Shown in pieces: positions 1 through 11,824 of a DNA stretch of 64,000 bases. The position numbers were made by a program, and so were the translations under genes. The stretch spans positions 4,841,320-4,905,319 of the forward strand of contig NC_090179.1 of NCBI RefSeq assembly GCF_024679245.1. Direction: 5' to 3'. Each line of letters opens with the position of its first letter. The stretch's first letter is position 1. Under the pieces are notes generated by a model. That model worked only from the letters and a program-made list of their open reading frames with translations, was not told the DNA's origin and searched no databases. The DNA is from Pseudorasbora parva (Eukaryota > Chordata > Actinopteri > Cypriniformes > Gobionidae).

Positions 1-1052
1 TTTCACTCTCCAAGTTAAAACAATCAATGTGGCATTCAAATACAACAAAAAGACAGAAAGAAAATGGTAGTGGCTTTTACACCCCTGAAATTAAAACATG
101 GTTGCAGACATTAGGCCAGATGCATCATTCAAACGATCACTGAATTGTCACAGTAGTAACTTTATCATAGATTAGTATTGAAACAAATAACTCAACACAA
201 ATCAAGGATACATACATTTCAAAACATAAAATGTATAAAATATACATTTAACACACAATTAAACATACCACAATAACCACTCACCCTGGATTATTGAACA
301 CAATTCGGATCTCACAGATGGCCTATTCAGCACTATTTCTACCCTCTGAATTGAACAAGAAAGACATTACTTAACTGTTACATAATAAACAGTTTTTCCT
401 ACTTTATGCACAATATAATTTTCATAACATTATATTATGAAATAGGCAAATACAACACTTAAGCTCTTGCTTCACAACTCAGTGATCTTGAGACACAAAC
501 AAACTCTCCATGTGAGTTTGCAATCAATCCTCATCAATTGTTGCAAATCATAAAACAATCGCCTCTTATACAACTCCCCGATGGAATATAGGCTAACTAA
601 AATACAAGTAACTATTTGTCACCTTGCTCCCGCTCTTGCGAGGCTAATGCAGCTCTCCACTCCACTATTAGACACGCACTTGCGAACTTCCCTAAGCACT
701 TCCCCTCGGGGGAATCCCTGCCACCATTTTGAAGTGCGTTCCACTTCATGAAGTAGACAAGTGAAGTTTATATGGAAAGAACCTTGCTCCCTCAATTTTG
801 ACTTCATATATAAACTTCAGGCAGCTTCATATACCACAATGCAACACGATTGTGACGTCAGCGCATATCGCATTTGATTTACACCACCACAGACAATTCA
901 GACAAATGTTATTTTAATTATTTTTAAAAACATTTAAACAACCAAAACATACCTATATACATACTGAATGCTGAATTAAACAATTTCATAAAGGAAAAAA
1001 TAAATTAATTAATCAACTCCATTGTGGATTCCAAGTGATCAAGGGCTTAGGG
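1..1052. other. AT-rich stretch without a recognisable gene
   Basis: No convincing coding sequence is visible. The only open frame (minus strand, 619-807) is short and has no recognisable motif. A small hairpin-forming pair, gaagtttatat at 763-773 and its complement at 808-818, hints at an old repeat copy that I could not identify. Confidence 0.5.
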
Positions 1053-1247
1053 CAGGGTTATTCAAATCTTGCCCTGGAGGGCCAATGCGGTGCAGAGTTT
1101 AGCTCCAACCCTGATCAAACACACCCACCTATGATTTTCTAATGATCTTGAAGACATTAAATAGCATGCTCAGGTGTGTGTTTGATTAGGGTTGGAGCTA
1201 AACTCTGCACCGCATTGGCCCTCCAGGGTAAGATTTGAATAGCCCTG
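1053..1247. mobile_element. Short hAT-type MITE with 8-bp target duplication
   Basis: This 195-bp foldback element starts CAGGGTTATTCAAATC and ends with the near-complement GATTTGAATAGCCCTG. The two arms pair over about 75 bp with few mismatches. It is flanked on both sides by the direct repeat gcttaggg (1045-1052 and 1248-1255), an 8-bp target duplication typical of the hAT superfamily. There is no coding capacity, so it must have been moved by a transposase supplied elsewhere. The arm sequence is familiar from many cyprinid repeats. Confidence 0.85.
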
Positions 1248-1676
1248 GCTTAGGGCATTCCAGTTCAGTCAATTGCATAGTTTCTGCCAGTAGTGGGCAC
1301 TCATGCAACGTAAGCATTGACGCACATCCGAGTGAACGAGACGGAGGGAAGTTAGCAAAGGGCATAATAAAAACAAACTGGAACGCAGCATAACTCTAAG
1401 ACATGATCTTGACTCTCTGAAACCTTAAAGGGCCAATTTCATAATGTGATTTCACGGAACAGGTTATCAGTACACAGGTCCTCAAAAAATGTGCATATCA
1501 TCAAAAGGTTCTCTAAACGAGCTAATAACCTAATCATCTGAATCAACTAATTAACTCTAAACACCTGCAAAAGATTCCTGAGGCTTTTAAAAACTCCCAG
1601 CCTGGTTCATTACTCAAAACCTCAATTATGGGTAAGACTGCCGACCCGACCCTGTCCAGAAGGCCATCATTGACAC

Positions 1677-2101
1677 CATAGATATCCATAATAAAGGCTA
1701 GATGTCTCGTGCGCGCTGTTGGCCAATGGAGGTCGCCGTCCGCAACTGGCGGCCATCTTGTCACAGGCAGCTCGCTCACTCGTAACAGTGTGTTTTAATG
1801 GTGCATGTACATTTAAATAGCCATAACTTGCTCAATTTTCAACCGATTTTCAAACTGTTTCATTTGTTATAAATGTCAGAGATGTAGTTATGACACTACA
1901 TACTTATGAATAATTATAACCATGGACTTCAATATGAAAGTAACATTGAACAGAACAGATAGGTGCAATGAATATACATACACACAAGGTATTTATGTTA
2001 AATCAATATATAGGCAATTAAAACTGTGTACCGAATGGCAACATGAGAAATTATATATATTTATACACATATATAGCTCTGAATTTTTTTTCCAGAGCCA
2101 G

Positions 2102-2187
<86 letters not shown>

Positions 2188-2680
2188 TTTTATAATAAGA
2201 ATATCACCATTATAATTAAAAAAAAAATGTATTTTTTTTTTATTAAACAAAAAAAAAACATGCAAACTAAGTTTATTTTAACTAGACAAAAGATTGGTTG
2301 TCATAAAATCATTATTGGTGTCCATAAACCTATATAATTGAACAGCTTGATTGTGGTCTCAGCCTTGATAACGTGCACGTAAGTTAGCCGAGATACACAA
2401 GGTGCACGATTGAGTCGTTTATCTAAACGAAAAGCTGCAATTTCAACGTGTTAAAGCATCCAGATTTGTTGCCATGTTAATAACGTTTGTAAGAAACCAA
2501 ACCATTTGTAAATCCGTCAAGATTTCAGCAAGATAAGAATATTTTTGTTCATACAGATCACTCATCTTACATCAGGTTCCACAGAGCCTGACAGAAAGCT
2601 TGCCTGTGACAAGATGGCCGCCGGTGATGCCGATGGTGACTCCGCCGTAAGATATCTAGTCCTTATTATGGATATCTATG
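1677..2680. mobile_element. Non-autonomous hAT-like element nested in Tc1
   Basis: The element begins CATAGATATCCATAATAA and ends TTATTATGGATATCTATG. Matching subterminal blocks containing GGCGGCCATCTTGTCACAGGC lie inside each end. The 8-bp direct repeat attgacac (1669-1676 and 2681-2688) flanks it. Removing the element restores the expected Tc1 sequence 'catcattgacaccctc', which confirms the boundaries. There is no transposase frame; the central part is AT-rich and contains a TA microsatellite. The 8-bp duplication points to hAT, but the terminal motif is not one I can name. Confidence 0.8.
2101..2185. repeat. (TA)n microsatellite
   Basis: About 85 bp of uninterrupted TA dinucleotides inside the nested hAT-like element. 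It produces artificial Tyr-Ile repeat reading frames on both strands. Confidence 0.95.
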
Positions 2681-3096
2681 ATTGACACCCTCAAGCGAGC
2701 GGGTAAGACACAAAAAACAATTTTGGATTGTTCCTGATCGATTGCTCCTGTCTGTCTACTTGCTGCTGCTGCTGCCACCACAGTGTTTGTAGCTCTGTAT
2801 AGCTGTGTTTGAATCTCTATTTGATATATTTTCTTTGTAATCTACACTGCTAAATATAACTTACTCATCACCATATAGTGTTTAATATAGCCTATCAATT
2901 TAAATTTGACATTACTAGCTTTTAATCTAAATCACTACCACACGTTAGCTTTTCGTTAGCCTGGTAGCTTTCCATCCCAGCATCCGGGTCTCCTGTTTTC
3001 TGAGTTCTTTAGACAACTGTGGTGAGTTGGATTATTAAAAAGACTCCATCAGACAACTGTGGTAAGTTTTGGATTCATCAACAAATACGGTAAGCC

Positions 3097-3953
3097 ATGT
3101 CTTCTTCTCCTGTCATTGTCACTTGCACTGCATGCTACATGTTTAGCATATCTATCTCCGTTGGCGAACAGGGCTTCACATGTGATAAATGTAAGGAATT
3201 AATCAGGCTGACGGAGATTTCAGATTTAGAGACACGCATCCAAGCTTTATGTGAGAGTAGTGAGAATGTAACAGCTTTAGAAACTGCTTTGGATGCGACT
3301 AGCTTAGTGAACACTCATTGTTTGGTTCCGGCTGAGCCCGCGCAGCAGGGCTGGGTGACGATGAGAGCATAGTCGCGGATCAAAAAAACGCTCTTCCGTT
3401 CCGATTAGAACATCAAACAGGTTCTCCCCACTCAGTGATGCACCCACTGAGGATCCTGTTGAAAGTGCCCTAGTTATTGGCGATTCTATTACACGGAATG
3501 TGAAAATAGAGACACCAGCCACCATAGTCACATGTTTACCGGGAGCCAGAGCGCCTGACATCAAAGCAAATTTAAAAGTGCTGGCTAAAAGCTAATCGTA
3601 AATTCTCTAAGATTATTATTCACGTTGGCACTAATGATGTTTGACTTCGCCAGTCGGAGATCACCAAAATTAACATTAAAGAGGTGTGTAAACTCGCAAG
3701 TACGATGTCAAAAGCCGTAGTTTTCTCTGGTCCTCTCCCTGCGAAAAGGAGTGATGAAATAGTTAGCAGATTATCATCACTAAATGGCTGGTTGTCTAAG
3801 TGGTGTCTGCAAAATAACATAGGGTTCATAGACAATTGGAAAAGTTTTTGGGGCAGACCTGACCTGTTGAAGATAGACGGCATTCATCCCTCCTGGGCTG
3901 GTGCTGCTCTTCTCTCTAGTAATTTGGCACATAGTCTTAGAGCTAAACCTTGA
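3097..3953 (+). pseudogene. LINE ORF1 with SGNH/GDSL esterase domain, broken
   Basis: The start ATG at 3097 opens a frame with two CxxC pairs (CTAC and CDKC), as in the N-terminus of L2/CR1 ORF1 proteins. After a frameshift near 3345 the esterase-like domain follows: VIGDSITRN with the presumed nucleophile Ser near 3480, HVGTNDV near 3623, and DGIHPSWAGA near 3878, which supplies the last catalytic residues. ORF1 esterase domains of this group are thought to bind RNA or membranes. Lesions are the frameshift near 3345, another near 3590, and a TGA after GTNDV at about 3642. The TGA fits decay of CGA, but that is inferred. Confidence 0.8.
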
Positions 3954-4085
3954 CTCACTGGGGCCCAGGTCAGGAAGCAGACAAACTGGCTAAACCAACC
4001 GTCTGCTAGCTGTCTCACGTCACCAAAGTCAGCTAAATCCCAGCACATAGAGACTCTTTCACCTAGATATTATCATATAGAGACT

Positions 4086-7049
4086 GTGTCTGTTCCCCGA
4101 ATTAGTAAATACAAAAAACCATCAAAACCATTCAACAGTAAAAATGTAATTGATGTCCAACAAATAAACAACAGATATAATACGGATGAACAATTGATAA
4201 AGCTCGGGTTGCTGAATATTCGATCCCTTTCGCCAAAAACGCTTGTTGTCAATGATATGATTATAGATCATAACTTAGATGTGCTGTGCTTGACAGAAAC
4301 CTGGCTAAAACCTGACGATTACATTACTTTAAATGAGTGCACCCCCCGAGATTATTGTTACAAACATGAGCCACGTCTGAAAGGTAAAGCGGGAGGTGTT
4401 GCTATAATTTATAATAATATTTTCAGTATTACTCAGAAGTCTAGTTTCAAATATAATTCCTTTGAAGTTTTGGTGCTTTATGTAACGTTGTGTAGTGTAA
4501 ATGATAAATCCCGTCTGACATTTGTGTTGGCTACTGTATACAGGCCACCAGGGCACAATACAGACTTTATCAAAGAATTTGCTGGTTTTGTATCGGAGTT
4601 AGTATTAGCTGTAGATAAAGTACTAATTGTTGGGGATTTTAATATCCACGTAGACAATGAAAAAGACGCATTGGGATTGGCATTTAGAGACATTCTAAAC
4701 TCTATTGGAGTTAGACAACACATATCGGGACCCACTCATCGCCTTAATCATACTTTAGATCTAATAATGTCACATGGAATAAATGTTGATACTGTTAAAA
4801 TTCTGCAGCAGAGCGATGACATCTCAGATCATTACCTAATATCATGTATACTTAATTAACCTAAGGCTGCAAAGCCATCCCCTCGCTTCAAATATGGCAG
4901 GACGATAACCGCTGCGACTAAAGATTGCTTTGTACATAATCTTCCTCATCAGTTCCATCTCCTCAGCATTACAGATAGCCAAGAGGAACTTGATGCTGCA
5001 ACAGAAACTATTGACTCTCTCTTTACTAGCACTTTAGACATAGTTGCTCCCCGGCGCTTAAAGAAGATTAAAGCAAATAATCCAACGCCGTGGTACAACG
5101 AGCACACTCGGGCCCTTAAAACAGCAGCCAGAAAAATGGAGCGCAGCTGGAAGAAAACAAAACTGGAGGTTTTTCGCAATTTGTGGAAAGAGAGCATGAT
5201 TGCATACAGAAAGGCCATAAAAACTGCTAGATCTGCTTATTTCTCAACTCTTTTAGAAGAAAACAAACACAACCCTAAGTATTTATTCGATACAGTAGCT
5301 AAATTATCAAAAAATAAAGCTTCAGCTTCTGATGTTTGTAAACAACACAGCAGTAATGACTTTATGAACTTCTTTACTAGTAAGATTGATAATATTAGGA
5401 ATAAAATTATAACCATGCAGCCGTCTATTACAGTATCACTTCAGACAGAGCGCTGTAGTGTCACTGAGGAAAAATTACACTCAATCACTACTATAGGAGG
5501 AGAAGAATTGGCTAAACTTGTAAAATCATCAAAATCAACAACATGTATGCTTGACCCTATACCGACTAGGCTATTAAAAGAGATACTTCCAGAGGTCATA
5601 GATCCTCTGCTTAATATCATTAATTCATCTTTGACATTAGGATATGTACCGAAAACTTTTAAGTTGGCTATAATTAAACCACTTATTAAAAAAACGCAAC
5701 TTGATCCTAAAGAATTAGTCAATTACAGGCCAATCTCGAATCTACCGTTTCTATCAAAAATACTAGAAAAGGCTGTGTCTTCACAATTATGTTCCTTTTT
5801 AGAAAGAAATGGTATATGTGAGGATTTCCAGTCAGGATTTAGACCGTATCATAGCACTGAGACTGCTCTAATTAGAGTTACAAATGATTTACTCTTATCA
5901 TCTGATCGTGGTTGTATCTCTCTATTAGTGTTACTCGATCTTAGCGCTGCATTCGATACTATCGATCACAATATTCTTCTGAATAGAATCGAAAATTATG
6001 TTGGCGTTAGTGGAACTGCTTTGGCATGGTTTAAATCATACTTATCTGACCGTTATCTGTTTGTAGCAGTAAATGAAGAGATGTCACACCAATCACAAGT
6101 TCAGTATGGGGTACCGCAAGGCTCAGTGTTAGGACCGTTGCTTTTCACCCTGTATATGCTACCACTGGGAGATATCATTAGGAAACATGGCGTTAGTTTT
6201 CATTGTTATGCTGACGATACTCAGCTCTATATTTCCTCACGCCCTGATGAAACCTACCAATTCACAAGATTAACGGAATGCATAGCTGATATAAAAAATT
6301 GGATGAATGGTAATTTCCTGCAACTTAATTCAGATAAAACTGAATTTTTAATTATTGGACAGAAAAGTTCCACAAGTAGTAACCGAGAATACTGTCTAAC
6401 ACTTGATGTCTGCTCTGTCAAGCCCTCGTCGTCAGTGAGGAACCTGGGTGTGCTCTTTGATACCAATCTTTCATTTGAAAGCCACGTTTCTAGCATCTGT
6501 AAAACCGCATTTTATCATCTTAAAAATATATCTAAATTACGGCACATGCTTTCAATGCAAAATGCTGAACAGTTAGTACATGCGTTCATGAGCTCAAGGC
6601 TAGATTATTGTAATGCTCTACTGGGTGGTTGCCCTGCTCGCTTAATAAACAAACTCCAGCTAGTCCAAAATGCAGCAGCTAGAGTTCTTACTAGAACCAG
6701 GAAGTATGATCATATTAGTCCAGTTCTGTCAACATTGCACTGGCTCCCAATTAAACATCGCATACATTTTAAAATCTTGCTTATTACTTACAAAGCACTA
6801 AATAGTTTAGCTCCCCGGTACTTAAGCAAGCTCTTAACGCATTATACTCCATCACGTCTATTGCGGTCTCAAAACTCTGGCCAGTTGATAATACCTAGAA
6901 TATCTAAATCAACTGAAGGCGGTCGATCCTTTTCCTATTTAGCTCCTAAACTGTGGAATAGTCTTCCTAGCATTGTTCGGGAAGCAGACACACTCTGTCA
7001 GTTTAAATCTAGACTAAAAACACATCTCTTTACTATGGCATACACATAG
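4086..7049 (+). pseudogene. LINE ORF2: endonuclease and reverse transcriptase, one in-frame stop
   Basis: An APE-type endonuclease comes first (CLTETWL near 4288, GDFNIH near 4637, SDHYLI near 4820). The reverse transcriptase follows (DLSAAFDTIDHN near 5940, GVPQGSVLGP near 6110, YADDTQLY near 6208) and then the long C-terminal region to the stop at 7047-7049. The endonuclease and RT parts are in the same frame and are separated only by TAA at 4857-4859, so a single nonsense change divides an otherwise continuous ORF2. The frame has no ATG at its listed beginning (GTG at 4086) and is open further upstream; the true start is uncertain. The protein would nick target DNA and copy the element RNA. 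Confidence 0.9.
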
Positions 7050-7941
7050 AACATTTTTAACTTTTTATTATTCAATTCAATTGACTGATTGTTAGGCTGC
7101 ATTAACTAGGTCAGCCGGAACCGGGAACACTTCCCAAAACACCTGATGTACTCGTTACATCATAAAAAGAGTGGCATCTACGCTAATGTTGTCTCTCTGT
7201 TTATCCCGAGGTTTATCCCGGATCTGGGCCGTGTCCGGATCGGATGGTGGACCTGCCTGGACATGACCAGCTCATCCTGGAGTGTCTGCTGAGGCGTGTC
7301 AAATGGTGTCTCCTCCGAATTTGCCTCACTGGCACGACATGCTCAAAACCTGTCTTCGGCGCAATAATTCCGATCTTTCATGTATTCATACTCTTGTGTA
7401 ATCGACGCACCATCCCATCATTTATTTCCAAATAAATCTGTCTCTTCCGTGATACCCTGAAATTTTGAATATTCCAGTCTAATATGATTTCTGACCTGTA
7501 AGGTTGCCAGAATAATAATCTTACACGGTGTGTTAATAGGCCAGAGGAGAACTGGCACCCCGACTGAGTCTGGTTTCTCCCAAGGTTTATTTTTCTCCAT
7601 CATGCCCTGATGGAGTTTTGGTTCCTTGCCACTGTCACCTTTGGCTTGGCTTGCTCAGTTGGGGACACTAAAAATATGATTAAAGTTATTCAACTTATTA
7701 TACAAATAAAATGTATGAATTAGGTCTTATTTAATTCTATAAACTTAAATACTGATCTGCCAACATTGTTGCTATATGATAAATTAAACTAAGCTGATAA
7801 CATCACTGTTTTCTCCAGTACGACTGTACAGCCAAATCTAAATTTGTCGCAATATTATCCTGTTTGACACTGTGAAGCTGCTTTGACACAATCGTGATTG
7901 TAAAAGCGCTATATAAATAAAGTTGATTGATTGATTGATTG

Positions 7942-8817
7942 ACAAAAAGAAATTTCTGAGCGAATAGGCTGTTCCCAGAGTGCTGTATCAAGGCACCTCA
8001 GTGGGAAGTCTGTGGGAAGGAAAAAGTGTGGTAAAAAACACTGCACAATGAGAAGAGGTGACCGGACCCTGAGGAAGATTGTGGAGAAGGACCGATTCCA
8101 GACCTTGGGGGACCTGCGGAAGCAGTGGACTGAGTCTGGAGTAGAAATATCCAGACCCACCGTGCACAGGCGTGTGCAGGAAATGGGCTACAGGTGCCGC
8201 ATTCCCCAGGTCAAGCCACTTTTGGGCTACAGAGAAGCAGCACTGGACTGTTGCTCAGTGGTCCAAAGTACTTTTTTCGGATGAAAGGAAATTGTGCCAG
8301 AGTCTGGAAGACTGGGGAGAAGGAAATGCCAAAATGCCTGAAGTCCAGTGTCAAGTACCCACAGTTAGTGATGGTCTGGGGTGCCATGTCAGCTGCTGGT
8401 GTTGGTCCACTGTATTTTATCAAGGGCAGGGTCAATGCAGCTAGTTATCAGGAGATTTTGGAGCACTTCATGCTTCCATCTGCTGAGAAGCTTTATGGAG
8501 ATGAAGATTTGGTTTTTCAGCACGACCTGGCACCTGCTCACAGTGCCAAAACCACTGGTAAATGGTTTACTGACCATGGTATTACTGTGCTCAATTGGCC
8601 TGCCAACTCTCCAGACCTGAACCCCATAGAGAATCTGTGGGATATTGTGAAGAGAAAGTCGAGAGACGCAAGACCCAACACTCTGGATGAGCTTAAGGCC
8701 GCTATCGAAGCATCCTGGGCCTCCATAACACCTCAGCAGTGCCACAGGCTGATCGCCTCCACGCCACGCCGCATTGAAGCAGTCATTTCTGCAAAAGGAT
8801 TCCCGACCAAAGATTGA
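7942..8817 (+). pseudogene. Tc1/mariner transposase, broken
   Basis: This is a DDE transposase of the Tc1 family that would cut and paste the element at TA sites. The original start codon is at 1628, before the nested insertions; the rest resumes at 7942. Visible parts are the DNA-binding region with GRKKCGKK (from 8012), the first catalytic Asp in LFSDE near 8275 (different frame), the second Asp in FQHDLAPAH near 8524 and the Glu in NPIENLW near 8626. The last two are separated by 34 residues, giving DD34E. The 8194-8817 frame is open to the terminal stop. A small deletion and frameshifts near 8225-8290, another near 1650 and the two insertions make it non-functional. Confidence 0.88.
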
Positions 8818-9144
8818 GTGCATAACTGAACATAATTATTTGAAGGTTGACTTTTTTTAAAATTAAAAACACTTTTCTTTTATTGTTTGGATTAAATATG
8901 CACATTTTTTGAGATAGGAAATTTGGGTTTTCATAAAACAATAAAAGACCTGAAATATTTCAGTTGGTGTGCAATCAATCTAAAATATATGAAAGTTTAT
9001 TTTTATCATTACATTATGGAAAATAATTAACTTTATCACAATATGCTATTTTTTTAGAAGGACCTGTATGTATTGCAAATATATTCCTCATGATATATGA
9101 TGATGATCTTAAATAAACATTTACATTTCTGGTCAATTTTTCCC

Positions 9145-9965
9145 CGGTTACATATAATTCAATATGTCCTGGACCTGAGGACAATACTCCACAGTCTCCT
9201 TTGGGGCTGCTATCAATTATCAATGTAACAGGCCCAGGACAAACAAACCAGGCTGTATAACAGGGGAACCAAACTGAGAGAATTAACACCAAGAGAGAAA
9301 GTCCTTTTAATTCCCACATCAAGTTCTAAATTTTGTATGAAGTGGCAAGGACCCTTTGAGGTCACACAGCTAGTTTTCAAATTGTTTTTTTTTAGCCTCC
9401 TAAAAATCAGTGATGCTGGGTACAGTAATTGGCGCAGAAGAAGATCTCGGATCAGAAGTGAGTACCAACACTCATTCCATCTCTCTGACCCTGGAAGGAT
9501 ATCATCTTTCACCATCCCATATCATTGATGTAGTCAAGTTGCAGGCAGAATTTGCTGACGTGTTTTTGCCCTTTCCTGGTCGAGCAAATCTCATTCAGTA
9601 CCATATTGTGACCAAGCCGGGCAATGTGGTGCACAGCCGGCCATATCAATTACCTGAACATAAAAATAAAGTTGTTCAGAGGGAATTAGTGGCGATGTTT
9701 GATGTGGGGGTAATAGAAGAATCCAGCAGTGATTGGGCAAGCCTGATGGTTTTAGTTCCTAAAACCGACAGCTCTGTTCGTTTCTGTGTGGATTACCGCA
9801 AAGTAAATGCTGTGTCGAAATATTGAGTTTCCAATGCCGCAGGTTGACAAACTGCTCGGCTAGATACACTGGATTTAACAAAAGGGTACTGGCAGATCCC
9901 CTTATCGCCTTTATCCAAAGAGAAAACAGCTTTCACAGCTGTAGGTGTCGGACAGCTGACTCTCT
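9145..9965 (+). mobile_element. Ty3/Gypsy pol fragment with integrase end followed by RT start
   Basis: Degenerate frames read through the integrase C-terminal region (VLDLRT near 9160, KWQGPFEVT near 9341), then a linker with LQAEFADVF (near 9540), then the start of RT with VVHSRPYQLPEHK (near 9630), EESSSDWAS and VRFCVDYRKVNAVSK to about 9826. More RT follows in other frames up to about 9960. The order integrase then RT is the reverse of ordinary Gypsy elements and matches the Gmr1-like group. The same linker joins integrase to RT in the minus-strand copy at 26.3-27.6 kb. No LTR of its own was identified; this is a fragment with several frameshifts. Confidence 0.78.
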
Positions 9966-10505
9966 GGCCTGAGTCAGGCAATGGAATATTGCCCCGAATC
10001 AGCCCGACTCAGGCGAGAAAAATGTGGCAAAAAAAGCATGGTTTATCGAATGTCAAAGCTATGGACCTATTCGACCACAATGGGTAGAAGCTATACACTT
10101 CAACTTCCAGTTGTCCAGTTGATTCCAGTTGTTCAGTTTTGTCCTTGGACTTTCAGTGTGTTTTCATTTGTCACATGCCTGTCAGTTTGTGTTGTCGTTC
10201 TGTTTCCTGATCACATATTCCTTTGTTCCAGTTTCCTGCCACTCATCTCTCACAATGATAACTTTTGTTAGTTCTGTTCAGCTGTGTCTTGTCTATTACC
10301 TCATTTGTGTTCCCTATTTAAGCTCTGCTGTTTCCCGTAGACTTTGTCTGATCTCAGTTACATATTGTGTTTAGCGGCTTCCTGTATGACTCACCTAAAA
10401 ATCTTCAACATTAAAACTTCTTTTGAAATTGTGTCTGCCTGTCTTTGCCCTCCTGCCTGCAAACACATCTGACAAAAGTGCTATACAAATAAATGTGAAT
10501 TAAAT
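9966..10505 (+). other. LTR-like or retroelement 3' sequence
   Basis: From about 10110 the sequence is pyrimidine-rich and looks like a retroelement LTR in plus orientation: 'ctatttaagc' near 10314 as a possible TATA box, then 'attaaaac' near 10410 as a possible poly(A) signal. The last 40 bp (agtgctatacaaataaatgtgaatt) resemble a LINE 3' tail. Boundaries and target duplications were not found. A short inverted pair, gcctgagtc / gactcaggc, lies at about 9968-10015. Confidence 0.35.
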
Positions 10506-11323
10506 TGAAGTCTTTATTAAATTCTCCAAAAATTCAGCAAAAGAGCTATATTCATCCATAATCCCGATTCCCAATTCAGTACTAAAAAAATTAAATTCAC
10601 ACCAATTTTTATAACCTTGCACTATGTGATTGCAACGATCATATAAAATGTAAATAACATTGCTGGCTAAAATGTCAGAAACAGTCATTTGAAATAGAGA
10701 TGTTAGGTACAATAAACTTTGGCTCATCTAAATTGATTTTTGGCCCTATGAGACAAATTCTTTCCCAAATGCATCATATTGTATTTCCTAAGCTAATTGG
10801 CGAAGCTAACACAAAAATGAAGAGAGAACCATAGCCTACTTTTTACATCTCTCTTCTTCCATCTAAAATCTTTCGAAGTTCTGATGTGCACATTTCTGAA
10901 AAGTTAATTATTGTGTTTCCATTCACTAAATCATGTCCATTATGTATTTGCTGTAATAGAGCAATTATACATTATGCTATTAAATGCTGCCAGGAGATGC
11001 TGCTATTTGTATATGTCAACCACTTTAAAAACTGTTTAAAGCAATGTGGAGAAGGGAATTTAATCTTACTAGAGCTACAATTGAATAATAATGCGTAATG
11101 GCTTGGCCTTTTCATCACATCAAGCGCCTTCTTTATGTGAATAAACTGTTTACATCTCTTTAATGTGCTTTTTAACTGATGCGAATTGCAATTGACATTT
11201 TATTTGCATTTCCATTTCTGTTTACATTCGGGATATCTTGTGCATACTTTCAAAATGTGCAATAAAATAGTTGGATGAAAACCAAATATTGTTACCAAAT
11301 TATCTTGCAGCATAAATAATTAC
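10506..11323. other. No feature recognised
   Basis: AT-rich DNA without a supported gene, repeat boundary or long open frame. Confidence 0.5.
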
Positions 11324-11482
11324 TTAAAGGGGTCATATAATGCCATTTTGGTACAAGTTAATATGATTCTTTAGTGTCAAAATGAAAACTTTGTAATATA
11401 CTTTAATTAAAAATTCTCATTAGTATTCTAAGAAAACGTCTCGGTTACGTATGTAATCCTAGTTCCCTGAGGGGAACGAGAC

Positions 11483-11637
11483 GCTGCGTCGAAACGCTGT
11501 GAGAACGTCTCTGCGTGATTGCGTCGTGAAGCGTGTGTAGAAGCAGTCCAATCAGGAGATAGAACGTCATATACGGGGTGACGTCATCGGCCGGAAACTA
11601 TAAAGCATCCGCGAACACAAACAGAAACTAGCTTCTG
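11483..11637 (+). repeat. DIRS inverted terminal repeat, 3' end copy
   Basis: This ~155-bp arm is the near-exact complement of 15423-15577. It contains tataaag at about 11600 in the plus direction and a tgacgtca motif near 11580. The matching arm places the same TATA motif at about 15450 on the minus strand, where it could serve as the element promoter. Confidence 0.85.
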
Positions 11638-11688
11638 AAACAGCCTGAAGTAAGTGATCACGGGCATGCCGGGAGTATGGCCGGGCGA

Positions 11689-11762
11689 TGCAGCGTCTCG
11701 TTCCCCTCAGGGAACTAGGGTTACATACGTAACCGAGACGTTCCCTATCTGGGAACTCGAGC
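11689..11762. repeat. DIRS internal complementary region
   Basis: The first part (11689-11740) complements the outer left end of the element (11435-11490, cgtctcggttacgtatgtaa). The second part (11741-11762, ttccctatctgggaactcgagc) complements the outer right end (15577-15597). A block that joins complements of both ends is the hallmark of DIRS elements and is thought to template circularisation of the cDNA. Confidence 0.85.
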
Positions 11763-11824
11763 TTATACCCACATCGCCATAGGACCAAGTGCTCGTATGT
11801 GTGAAACCGTAGCGCACACGACTA

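Larger units (their letters stand above)
2717..7941 (+). mobile_element. Nearly full-length L2/CR1-group LINE inserted in Tc1
   Basis: This 5.2-kb non-LTR retrotransposon has a 5' UTR, an ORF1 with esterase motifs, an ORF2 with apurinic-type endonuclease and reverse transcriptase, a 3' UTR and a tail of TTGA repeats (7921-7941) after the typical 'gcgctatataaataaa'. It is flanked by a 7-bp target duplication, acaaaaa (2710-2716 and 7942-7948). Both ORFs carry a few inactivating changes. Target-primed reverse transcription would account for the microsatellite tail. L2 clade is the best fit from the RT sequence; CR1-like is the alternative. Confidence 0.88.
1475..9066 (+). mobile_element. Tc1/mariner element split by two later insertions
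   Basis: Terminal CAGGTCCT (1475) and AGGACCTG (to 9066) are inverted repeats, with TA following at 9067-9068 and a degenerate CA before the left end. The Tc1 sequence survives in three pieces: 1475-1676, 2681-2716 and 7942-9066. A hAT-like element (1677-2680) and an L2 LINE (2717-7941) sit between them; each carries its own target duplication, so both entered after the Tc1 element. The right end keeps inner and outer copies of the repeated terminal motif (about 8897-8917 and 9042-9066). The left end keeps only one, so the left terminal repeat has collapsed. Removing the nested elements leaves about 1.36 kb. Confidence 0.88.

Noticed and set aside
1922..2265. Two open frames with Tyr-Ile repeats on opposite strands
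   Set aside because: They are translations of the TA microsatellite at 2101-2185.
8389..8823. Minus-strand 144-codon frame over the Tc1 transposase
   Set aside because: Antisense to the well-supported DD34E transposase frame.
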